A stretch of DNA of 64,000 bases, taken from the NCBI GenBank assembly GCA_019633425.1, contig WSUB01000149.1, positions 34,120 through 98,119 on the forward strand, given 5' to 3'. Both the position numbers and the translations under genes were made by a program. Shown piece by piece: positions 11,938-21,400 of this stretch. How positions within the stretch are numbered: the first letter of the stretch is position 1; every line of letters starts with the position of its first letter. Below the pieces are notes generated by a model, which ran no database searches, had not been told where the DNA came from, and saw only the letters and a list, made by a program, of their open reading frames with translations. Origin of the DNA: Tulasnella sp. 424. Taxonomy: Eukaryota; Basidiomycota; Agaricomycetes; Cantharellales; Tulasnellaceae.

Positions 11938-12994
11938 ATGAAGCTCTTCGCTGTTGCCCTTGCCATCGCGGCTACGGTCGTGTCCCCAGTTGCGGCACAT
12001 TACCGCTGGACGTCTTTGATCGTCAACGGAACGGTATGTCCCTTCATATGATCCGCACACAATGATGCTGATTAGTGCCCTTAACCTCAGACCACAACGG
12101 CTTACCAATATGTCCGTCCATACACCAGCTATAACAGCCCCGTCACCGACGTGACATCGTCCGCATTCACCTGCAACCAAGGAGCCACTGCCGCACCTGG
12201 AATTGCCTGGACCAAAGCGGGCAGTCAGGTACGCTGAGAGGTTACTGGACCTTCCCGGTGATTCATGACTGAAAGACGTTCCTTGGCAGATTGGATTCGC
12301 TCTCGATCAAGCCATTTACCATGCCGGTGTTCTCAATGTCTACATGGCCAAAGTACCAGCTGGACAAACTGCTGCCACATGGAACGGTTCGGGTAGCGTC
12401 TGGTTCAAGGTGCGCCGCTGGTGCCGGCTTTCGCTCTGAAAAGGCATAAGCTGACTTTACACAACAGACCGGTCAAATCAGCGCTGTGACAAACGGTGGC
12501 AGTTCGATTACCTTCCCTACGGACAACTTGTCAAAATACACCTTCACCGTTCCCTCCAAGCTCCCGGACGGTGACTACCTCGTTCGCATCGAACACATTG
12601 CGCTGCACTCTGCCAGTAGCTTCCAGGGTGCTCAATTCTACGTCCGTATCTCCGATTCTACCATTGCTCTGGATGTTGACCAAGTTCTTCGCACAGATCT
12701 CCTGCGGTCAGATTCACGTCTTTGGCGGTGGCTCGACACTTCCATCTAGCTACGTCGCCATCCCTGGTGTCTACAACGGTCACGAGCCTGGCATCCAGAT
12801 CAACATTTATTATCCCATCGTAAGTACCTTAGGTTTTCCTCGTAACACAGTTGGACCAGTCCCGCTAAAGGTGCCGCCCTACCCATACACAGCCACCTAC
12901 CTACACTCAGGTAAGCATCGGGCGTCTCAATAGCTCCAATTGACCCCTTGTGCTGACAAACTTCTGATAGCCCGGTCCCGCCGTTTGGTCGTAA
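11938..12994 (+). CDS. AA9 lytic polysaccharide monooxygenase, copy 1 (230 aa)
   Basis: Seven exons: 11938-12033, 12091-12228, 12290-12409, 12468-12641, 12697-12819, 12893-12910 and 12971-12994, all joined in phase 0. The signal peptide [20 protein letters not shown] ends before a histidine (HYRWTSLIV), which becomes the N-terminal copper-brace residue. The second copper histidine is expected in [10 protein letters not shown] and the axial tyrosine in [11 protein letters not shown], a motif that appears only when intron 4 (donor GTCCGT) is removed. The C-terminus TQPGPAVWS is typical. These copper enzymes cleave crystalline cellulose oxidatively outside the cell. No CBM is attached. Confidence 0.9.
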
Positions 12995-13142
12995 AGCGCG
13001 AAAACCTGGAAGAAATGCCCCGAAGGGCAGGTACTCGATTACGACCTCCTGTATAGTACCACAAAAATGGTTGCATCTCAACGTTCGTCTGAGCTTGACG
13101 CCGGTCGCATGTACTATAAGCCGCAGGGAATCTGCCAACCTA

Positions 13143-13468
13143 ACCTCATCCACTCCTGCCGTCCGAAAGAAATCTCTAACCTTCCTGGCCGGGAAGTCTG
13201 AAACCATATTCTCATCCGTCGCAGATTTCACCACACAAAACACGGTGATCATCATCGACCCGCCGCGAAAGGGCTGGCGAAAGGGCTGCGACAAGCTTTT
13301 CCTACAGCAACTTGTCGCTTTTAAACCCGCCAAGCTGGTCTGTGTGAGCTGTAATGTTCATACCCAGGCGAGGATGTGGGTATGTTGGTCGAGTTGAGGA
13401 AGGAGGCTGGAGAGGGCAAGGAGACGTATGTGATCGATAGTCTGAGAGGGTTCGATTTAATCCCCTAA
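13143..13468 (+). pseudogene. Decayed 3' fragment of TRM2
   Basis: It begins abruptly in the TRM2 methyltransferase domain (SSTPAVRKKSLTFLAGKS) and keeps TVIIIDPPRKG and VSCNVHTQAR, matching TRM2 from 10,627. A 12-base insertion repeats the WRKG region (GWRKGCDK). A lesion after the catalytic-Cys motif shifts the frame to an early stop, and the later segment (DSLRGFDLIP, then TAA) is out of frame. There is no upstream TRM2 sequence and no start, so it cannot encode an enzyme. Confidence 0.9.
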
Positions 13469-14317
13469 AACGGCTCCTGTAGAGTCCGTCGCGGTATTGA
13501 GACTTGCACAGAAGCGTAAGGACGACTGGATCCTGCTTGTCTCGGACCGTTTCCCCGAAGCGTGAGATCTGCGGCGTCTTGGCGTTGGTTCACAACGTCG
13601 ACCCTCTGCAAAACGTCGGAGCCAAAAAGTCTCGACGCAAAAATAGAAGCGACGCTAACCGCTTCAGCTGGATAAAATCGTCTTCTTCCTTGTGGACATA
13701 TCCCACGAACGAGGATCAGTAGCACGTCCAGCACACGGACCATTCACCATATTTATCATCGCGCCCGACACCGAACCTTCCTCGGGACGCCCGATGGAGC
13801 GTTATATGCGTCCCTTCGATTTCTTGCCAAGCGTGCTCAGCTTCGCCGTGGCCAAAGGTGCAATGAGGGCCCGACAATCGCCCGTCGGAGGACACGGCGC
13901 AGTTTTGTCTCATAAACCTGCCTGTCGACTGATTGGTAACGAGGGTTCTTCATAAGATTGGTAAATGCTGCAATGGATAATCTGCCTCGCGCCATCGCTC
14001 GGCCCCCCTCCCGCACACCTCCATGCGCTCGTTTCATTGGCGGTCCACCTTCACCGAGGTCGGGTTAACCCACTTCGACCTCGCCATGTTTGTGCTCAAT
14101 CCTAAGAGCCTTCGCACGAACGTCCAGGTGGACTGACATCCGTCAACTAACCTCGGCAGATGCGTCTGGTATTTCTTGCGACAATTTTGCAGCATTGGAC
14201 TCAAGAACGCGCTGTGGAGCGCTTCCGAAAATAATCGTTGCCCAATAAATAGGCACCAGTCGATCCCCCAATAGTTCAACAGACTTGCCTCTTCCAATTC
14301 CTTGAAAAGTCCTTAAC
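13469..14317. other. Duplicated intergenic region, AA9-2 promoter side
   Basis: Copy of 10,960-11,937 with point changes and small indels. I see no gene in it. The TATA-like AATAAATA is kept near 14,243, about 75 bases before the AA9-2 ATG. Confidence 0.5.
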
Positions 14318-15378
14318 ATGAAGTTCTTCGCTGTTGCTCTTGCCATTGCGGCTACGGTCGTGTCCCCAGTTGCGGCACATTACCGCTGGACGTCTTTGAT
14401 CGTCAACGGAACAGTATGTCCCTTCATATGACCCATACACAATGATGCTAATTACCGTCCTCAACCTCAGACCACAACGGCTTACCAATATGTCCGCCCA
14501 TACACAAGCTACAACAGCCCCGTGACCGACGTGACATCGGCCGACTTCACCTGCAACGCAGGAGCCACTGCGGCACCTGGAATTGCCTGGACCAAGGCGG
14601 GCAGTCAGGTACGTTGAGAGGTTACCGGACCCTCTCGATGATTCATGACTGAAAGATGTCCCTCGAAAGATTGGATTCGCCCTGGATCAACCTATCTACC
14701 ATGCCGGTGTTCTCAATGCCTATATGGCCAAAGTACCAGCTGGACAAACCGCTGCCACATTCAACGGTGCGGGTGCCGTCTGGTTCAAGGTCCGCTGCCT
14801 GTGCTGGTTTCACTCTGAAAGACAGAAGCTGACTTTACACGATAGGTCGGCCAAATCACCGCTGTGACAAACGGCGGTACTTCGATCACCTTCCCTACGG
14901 ACAACTTGGCCCAATACACCTTCACCGTTCCCTCAAAGCTCCCGACCGGTGACTACCTTGTTCGCATCGAGCACATTGCGCTGCACGCCGCCAGTACCTT
15001 CCAGGGTGCTCAATTCTACGTCCGTATCTCCGATTCGACCGTTGCTGCTGGCTCGATGCTGACCAAGTTCTTCACATAGATCTCCTGCGGTCAGATTCAC
15101 GTCTTTGGCGGTGGCTCGACATCCCCATCTAGCTTCGTCTCCATCCCTGGCGTTTACAACGGTCACGAGCCTGGCATTCTGATCAACATCTATTATCCCA
15201 TCGTAAGTACCTTAGTGTTTCCTCGGAACGCAATCGGACTAGTCCCGCTAAAGGTGCCGCCCTACCCATACACAGCCAACTACCTACACTCAGGTAAGCA
15301 TCGGGCATTCCGATAACACCGATTGATCTCTTGTGCTAACCAAACTTCCAATAGCCCGGCCCCGCCGTTTGGTCATAA
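14318..15378 (+). CDS. AA9 lytic polysaccharide monooxygenase, copy 2 (about 230 aa)
   Basis: Tandem paralogue of the AA9 gene at 11,938 with the same seven-exon plan and the same GTCCGT intron donor before [12 protein letters not shown]. Signal peptide [20 protein letters not shown], mature start HYRWTSLIV, copper histidine segment [10 protein letters not shown] and axial tyrosine in QFY are all intact, as is the end TQPGPAVWS. Differences from copy 1 are scattered substitutions such as SADFTCNAG for [19 protein letters not shown] for [10 protein letters not shown] and FVSIPG for YVAIPG, with no frame damage. Both copies therefore look functional. It converges with PPG1; the two stop codons are about 160 bases apart. 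Confidence 0.9.
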
Positions 15379-15536
15379 AGTGCGAGAACTCAGAAGAAAC
15401 TTTAGCCCGAAGGGCAGGTACTCGAGTACAACCTCCTGTATTGTACCACAAAAATGGTTATCTCAACGTTCGTCTAAGCTTGACGCCGGTCGTGTGTACT
15501 ATGTGCCGCAGGAAAGCTGCCAACCTGAGTCGCCGC

Positions 15537-16826
15537 CTACACGAAGTAATGAGGAATGCCCATCGCACCACCCTAAACATCAATGCATGAGCTATAAGTC
15601 GGACAATCACATATGCCAGCGATCTCACTGTCCGCTTCATTGGCACATGCCTGTCCTTCTCGTTCTCCGGTGCGGCATTAAAGACGGTGAATTGCCTCGA
15701 TCCATCGTCCTTCAAAGTCAAGATGCTGGCCAAGTTCCCACAACGATAACAGTAGTTCGGTGCAGACCAGACTGTCACGAGTCGTTCGTCGAACATGTAC
15801 TTGTAGCCTTCTTGAACTAGTTGATGGGCCCTGGCAATAAGTGTCAGGCCGTTTACGCGGTTGAACTATGTTATTAGGGGCATGGGTTGAGCCAGCCCGA
15901 ACCAATGCGAGAGGATTGGCAGCAACGAACCTCTCGAGTCACGGCTGAACCAAATAGCCAACCAGCTCCTCTTGGACTAACAGCCCAAGTCTCAACCTCG
16001 TCTGGATCCGACCACATCAAGTCACAGAAAGCGCCTTCGTGCGGGACCTCCTGAGCCCTTGACAACACTCGGATCTGGTCCAACGTTCGAATATCCGGTG
16101 AAAGACCTCCGTGAACGCACAAGGTTTGGCCGTCAATAATCTTGAAGATCATGGAGAAATGATAGACATTAGTTGGTGAAGGAAAGCTATACAGCGACCG
16201 GGGCACCTTACCGCTGCGAGGTTGAGATAATCAAAGACATTGCAACAGGCCTTCCAAACCGCGGCACTACCGTACTTTTGCTGGCATTCGTCTGGAAAAC
16301 GATCTTAAATTTTGTCAACCTGAGAATTCGCTGCGATCCTTACCATAAAATCCATAGACCTGGGTGATCTGCCGGCTCTCGTGGTTGCCCCTGAGCAAAG
16401 TCACCCGATCTGGATACCTGGGTCGGGAGTAATAAGCCAAGGAAATCATCAGACAGAGATCTAGGAGTGGCTACCTTGCCTTAAGAGCGAGGAGGAGAGA
16501 AACCGTCTCAAGACTATAGTAACCTCGATCGACAAAGTCTCCCTAGCAACAAGACGATGGTCATCCGGCTGGTAGGGTTGGCTCTCCGTAACACTTGCCA
16601 TGAAGATGTAGCTCGTTTCCGGAACCATCCCTCCCTTTCTTAGTAACTCCAGCAAGTCCCAGAATTGCCCGTGAATGTCGCCGCATATTGTGACCGGGCT
16701 CGATACCGGTTGTACGTTAGATTCCTCCATGAGAATATTCCGGACCTTGTCGCACAGTATCCGCATGTCGGCTTCGGGGAGAAATTGGCATGTGAGGAGT
16801 TGCTCAATCCATTGATCTTCTCGCAT
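15537..16826 (-). CDS. PPG1: PP2A-like Ser/Thr protein phosphatase catalytic subunit, Ppg1 type
   Basis: Minus-strand gene of about 310 aa in at least eight exons. It starts [18 protein letters not shown]. It carries the metallophosphatase motifs GDIHGQF, GDFVDRG, LLRGNHE, the CVHGGLSP segment, [10 protein letters not shown] and [11 protein letters not shown]. The N-terminal LPE-x-x-x-R-x-L-C pattern and the [12 protein letters not shown] tail favour Ppg1 over the Sit4/PP6 and PP4 classes. The last exon gives IPHYFV, a variant of the PP2A-type YFL end; it appears after removing a 56-base intron (GTGAGATC...TTTAG). The intron before GDFVDRG begins GCAAGT, a GC-AG intron. The stop is 11 bases outside the tandem duplication to its left. 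Confidence 0.8.
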
Positions 16827-17057
16827 TTTGATGGTGGGAGGTGGTGGCGGGGGTAAGCTAACTCGCGTCTCCGTAAGCGCTTGGTGCTGTTTATTCCTTG
16901 GTCACAACAGTGATCGAGTTTTATAAAGTATTTCCATCCTAATGAGACGTCTCTACGAATACGATCTCTACGGACCATTAGATATAGAAAACAAGTCGGG
17001 CAATCTATTGAAACAGACGAGTATAACTACGGGCAATTTGAGGAGAGGCTACAACGT

Positions 17058-20000
17058 TCAGGGTGCTCGTTCGGACGTTGGTCCCGGAACGGTTGAGGGA
17101 CCATTGAGCATTGCTCCAAAGGGCGGGAGAGAACCATGAGGTGTGGGAGCTCTTCGTTGCTGAGGTGATTGGGAGTGACGTATCGGTGCAGATGACAAGG
17201 GCGTCGCAGTCGAACGGGGTGGCAGGGAATTGTAGCCCTGAGAGTTTGGAATAGTAGCAGTGGGCGAGCCCATGGGTGGCTGATGCGATGATCTCGGAGC
17301 AGAGGTTGGATGAGGTAGCGTACTTGGCGGACGGGGTGTGGTCGTGGAACTTGTTGGTGGTGGAAGGGTTCGGGGGAGGCCCGGCTGAGGTTGTTCCAGA
17401 GGGGGCTGCATAGACATGGGAGGCCTGTCACCGGGCCTTCCTGACGAAGACGGTGGCCTGTCGTCCCTCAACAGTCGCTCAGGAGGTGGAGGTTCTTGCT
17501 TTGGATGGACGGTGTGTGGTCGAGAACCAGGACCGTTCTATGATGTTCGTTTAGATCTCTAGACGTATGAGGAACATAAATACGAGAACTGTACCTCTTT
17601 GGGACCAGGACCAGGCTTGGAACCAGTGCCTGGGCCAGGCCATGCATTTCGAGGTTGATACCCACTACCCCCTGGTGGCGGGCTCGGGTCTTGCCCAGGA
17701 AACCGGTAAGGGTAAGGTTGGGGCTGAGGTTGATGCAAAGGTTGAGGCGGGTAATGCTGGGGGACCTGTGAAGGATGGGGCGGGGGCGGACCCTGGGGTG
17801 GAGGCGGAGGATATGACGATTGCTGAGGGGGCGGGGGATGACCAGCATACTGCGGGTGACCAGGAGGGGGTCCAGGAGGATATTGGTGTGTTGGCGGTAA
17901 TCCGCTGGGATACATGTCATAGCCTTGTTCAGGATAGCCCTGAGGCGGGTGTTGTTGGGGATGAGGTGGGTATGGACCAGCAGCTGGATCGCCTGGGTGC
18001 CCATATCCTATTGGCTGTCCGTAACGTGGACCACCATGTTGTGGTGGGGGCCCATAGCCATTCGGAGGGCCGTAAGGAGGCTGTGGAGGGTATGGGGGAT
18101 GAGACTGAACGTGTGGCTGCTGTGGAGGGCCTGGAGGATAAGGCGCAGGGGGCGGAGCTGGGTGAGGCGGCGGGAGTGCATGGTGGGGAACACCCCCAGA
18201 CTGTCTCCGAACGCGCCCAGTGATAAGTTCCAGGTCTTGCGATAATTCGTCTTTTGACAAAGGGGCGAGGGTGGGAGCTGCCCGAGGTTGACCAAAACTG
18301 GGCGACGAATGTCGATGTGTCTGCGACTTTATAGCAGCCCGCAGCGACTTTGGAGAGCCCGGTGTGCGCATAGGCAAAGGATCCGGCATAAGTGGAGGAG
18401 GTCGAGCTGAGGAAATGCGGATCAGCCATCCCAATAACACCGATGGAACGAGTATCACTCACGGATTCGAGGATAGTCCAGTCCGCGTTTTTCCCTTTCG
18501 AGTCTCCGACGCTTGGCATTAGTCTCTGCCACAAGATCATCTCTGACAACATCCCGGGTCTCGTTCCACCAGGCCCAGACGGCATGTTCCTCCATCTTGC
18601 GCTTGTGAGACGCGAACTCCCGCTCGTTTTCAAGTCGAATACCCGTCAGGTCAAGCTTGCGATCTCTCCTTCGTTGAAGTTCGGACAGGAGGTGAAGGTA
18701 CTCCGGATGGGTTCCTACAACACGCCAGTAAGCGAGGTGGTTCACAAGTGCTAAAGTGAGCTTACCTTCAGTGAGTAGCTTCTCTTCGCGTGCAATGAAT
18801 CGCATCTTGTCGAGGTAAATCCTTTCCCGCAGGAGAGCGTGTTTCAGTTCCATCGCGGCAAGTAGTTCTAAAGCCTCTGCCCGTTGAGTCGGTTGTATTT
18901 CATTTTCAATCTCGGCCTCCATCTCAGGTTCCTCATCGGGACCTATTTCGCTTTCGCCATCTACAGGTTTGGCCTTCTGAGCGACTTCAGCCTCACTCTC
19001 GCGGTCACTGTCGGCCGCTTGCTCTTGTTCCTCGTCTTCATCCTCTTCCGGGGCATCCTCAACTGCCGACTGTCGGGAAGGAGGAACATCATCGCCTTCA
19101 TCTTCATCTCCCTCGTCCCCGTTTTCCTTCATAGGTTCATCGTCCCCGTCACGTGCTCCGTCGTCCTCGTCCTGATCGCCATCTTCGGGGACTCGACCAG
19201 CGTCGTCCCCAGGCTCGTCCCCGGCAGCGCTGGATGCTGCATCACCTTCGGCCGGAGCGGTATCCTCAGGCTCTGTGGATGCACTTGGGTCTCTCTTGAC
19301 GGCCGTAGCGGCTAGTTGAGCAAGGAGATCCAGGCTGGGCGCGGCGGCCACGGGACTCGCGCCTGCACCCTGTGTATTTCGACGCGAGCTGGTGGGAGGA
19401 TTCGCGGGTGGATCGACATCCATTGCGTCTGCATTCGCAGGAACTTCTTCTCCCATCGCATTCGTGCCTTTCTTGGCTGAGCTGGCTGAAAACGATCGAC
19501 GAGACCCCTTGGTGAAGTCTGCTAACGGCAAGCCAGGAGACGTACGATTGGATTCTGGAACAGAGCCACTTGGCTTGACCCCGACATCGGGAGCTTTAGA
19601 GGGGATCACTGGATTTGACTGTAAAGTGGTGATGTCTGGCTTGACGTCCTCCTCCTCCTCCGCATTTGCTGTTCCTTCGAAGGATGCTGCTGAAACCCCT
19701 GACTTTTCATCTTGGTCCACACTAGCAGGCGCGGTGCTTGCTCCTTCAGGTTCTCGTGAGGGGCTGGAGGGCTCTCGCACGGGGCTGCCGTGGTTGGACT
19801 CGCTGCCAGCATTAGCCTGAGATTTAGCCTTCCTGGGTTTGGGAGCCTTTGGAAGCGCCCACTCCCACATCTGACCGGGTACGATCGAGGTACGTTTGCG
19901 ACTTCTGGACGATCGCCTCCCTGTATCCTCCTCGTCACTCTCACCCACCGAATTGTTTACGCCATATGAGGAAGAAGCAGACATGGGTGGTGCGGCAGCC

Positions 20001-20613
20001 CCAGACACCGAAGCCGAGCTGAAACTGTCGCTTTCTCTACGTGTGTGACGAGATGTGTGTGGTTGACCTGCGGAAGCTTTAGAGGACGCGGGTTTGGTTC
20101 TGGACGAAGATTTGGATGGCGACTGCGATTTGGAACGTGATGTCTTTGGTCGTCGAATGGCAGCCACTGGTTTAGCTTTGCTCTTTCTCTTTCCCTTTGA
20201 AGGCTTGCGTCTTGAAGATGGAGATACAAATGGCCGGTCCGTACTGCTCCCGTCGTCGTCTTCGTCGTCGTCATCGTCCTCGCTGGTCAATACATCCTCG
20301 ACTGATTCTTGCTCCTCAGGTTCTTCTGCATCCTCTTCTTTGAAAAAGAACTCGTGTCAATCGCTTGATTGAAGGGAGTTAACAAGCCGAACCTACTTTC
20401 TCCGTCGCTTGAAAGCTCTGAGAGGTCGGAACTAGCGTCAGAGGCTCCGGTCCGAGCTTTGGCTTTCGAAGATTCGGCTGTTTTCAGCGGTGGACCCGTT
20501 GAAGGTGGAGGAGACGGATCCAGCGACGTCAAAGAGCCGCCCGATGATGGAGAACGGGCTGTAGATGGCATGTACACGGGTGTTGAGGGATGGGCTCGTG
20601 GTGGGGAAAACAA
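17058..20613 (-). CDS. Sds3/Dep1-like subunit of a Sin3 histone deacetylase complex, about 1,100 aa
   Basis: The long N-terminal half is acidic and low in complexity, with runs of D, E, S and K. The Sds3-like region lies between about 18,960 and 18,470: ALELLAAMELKHALLRERIY, KMRFIAREEKLLTEG, then after a 54-base intron THPEYLHLLSELQRRRDRKL and a coiled coil with HAVWAWWNETRDVVRDDLV. This helical segment is characteristic of the Sds3/BRMS1/Dep1 family, which holds Sin3-Rpd3 deacetylase together. The C-terminal 400 residues are very rich in P, G, Q and Y (PPYGPPNGYGPP), probably disordered. First intron donor GTAGGT near 20,396. Whether it is Sds3 or Dep1 cannot be settled by eye; size and acidity favour Dep1. 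Confidence 0.75.
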
Positions 20614-21089
20614 CAGGGGCGGACGACATTCAAATTCAGTCCATGTTCGTTCGACAGAAATTCACACGCCCCCTCTCAGAGGTCAACACCCCTTATTCTC
20701 CGCTCCGCAAGTCCGGCCTTATATAGCCCTCAGCTACGCTCCAGACGCTCCAGAAATCAGGATGCGATTTCCTAAAAAAAGGATAAATTTTTATAACTTG
20801 GGTCTTTCAAACTTTGCTTTCGCCCGCAGACAACACTGTAGAATGTGCGCGGACAAAAAAGAATTTTGATCTAGGGCTCAATGTGCACTCTGACTCGCAA
20901 AATCTACTGTTTTTCAATTTACCGGGTAACACGGCGTTGAATGTATCTGATCGAAATTTCTGTCTAGAAGCTTGGATGATCATCTTCCTCGCTGTCACCT
21001 GGTGTCGCGCCCATGCAGGATGATCCTTTTCTCATCTCCAGCATCGACACCTAGGTATACCACCTCTCACCAACTTGATCTGTACATAC
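20614..21089. other. Intergenic, divergent promoter region
   Basis: It lies between the 5' ends of the Sds3-like gene and the dsRNA-binding protein gene. An A-rich patch occurs at 20,774-20,800. No gene is seen. Confidence 0.4.
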
Positions 21090-21400
21090 ATGAGCTCCAG
21101 CCCTGCTACTCAGTACTATATGCATCTTCACAACCTGGCTCAGCGCCACGGCTGGAGCGTAACACGAGAGACGTACGCCTTAAACCGAGCAGCTAACGAA
21201 GATTGGGTCGCTGTAATCACCGGTAGAGCACTTCTAACTGAGCGGTCGGTCTCACACTTACCTATTAACCGGGGACTCTTCCAGTGAATGGTCAGATTTT
21301 CAACGGTGGCCCGGCAGCCAAGAAACAGCAAGCAGTTGATGAAGCCGCCCTGGGGGCTCTGATTACTCTTGGAGTCGATATTGAGGCCCTTAAGGACTAA
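21090..21400 (+). CDS. Stand-alone double-stranded RNA-binding domain protein, 82 aa
   Basis: Two exons, 21090-21222 and 21285-21400, with a 62-base intron. The whole protein is one dsRBD. It begins with helix 1 (ATQYYMHLHNLAQRHGW), then beta strands with WVAVITVNGQIFNG, then the RNA-contacting loop and helix 2, GGPAAKKQQAVDEAALGAL, with the expected A-K-K-x-A-like pattern (here AAKKQQA). It ends ten residues later. Single-domain dsRBD proteins of this size recur in mushroom genomes with unknown roles; binding of dsRNA is inferred from the fold. No RNase III or helicase domain is attached. Confidence 0.8.

Larger units (their letters stand above)
10627..13142. repeat. Tandem duplication, unit 1 (TRM2 3' end + AA9-1 + PPG1-type 3' flank)
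   Basis: This segment is repeated head to tail at 13,143-15,526. It starts inside the last part of TRM2 (ACCTCATCCACTCC at 10,627) and runs through the AA9 gene to GCCAACCT at 13,134-13,141. The 145 bases after the AA9 stop match the bases that precede the PPG1 3' end in unit 2. The original order was therefore TRM2, AA9, PPG1. Identity by eye is high in exons and lower, with small indels, in the intergenic part. Confidence 0.9.
13143..15526. repeat. Tandem duplication, unit 2
   Basis: Second copy of the TRM2-tail + AA9 segment, starting directly at the end of unit 1 and ending 11 bases before the PPG1 stop codon. The junction sits where GCCAACCT (the unit end) meets AACCTCATCC (the TRM2 side). 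The shared AACCT could be the microhomology used for joining. Confidence 0.9.

Noticed and set aside
12642..12760. Apparent frameshift at the 3' part of AA9-1 (and of AA9-2 at about 15,020)
   Set aside because: A GTCCGT...CACAG intron of 55 bases restores the conserved QFYISCGQ segment in both copies, so the genes are intact.
17567..19820. Long plus-strand open frames opposite the Sds3-like gene
   Set aside because: They follow from the Pro/Gly- and Asp/Glu-rich codons of the real gene; their translations are low-complexity and have no start context or splice support.
21223..21284. tRNA-like GGTAGAGCACTTCTAACTGAGCGGT
   Set aside because: It lies in the intron of the dsRBD gene, has a D-arm-like motif only, and no B box or acceptor-stem pairing was found.
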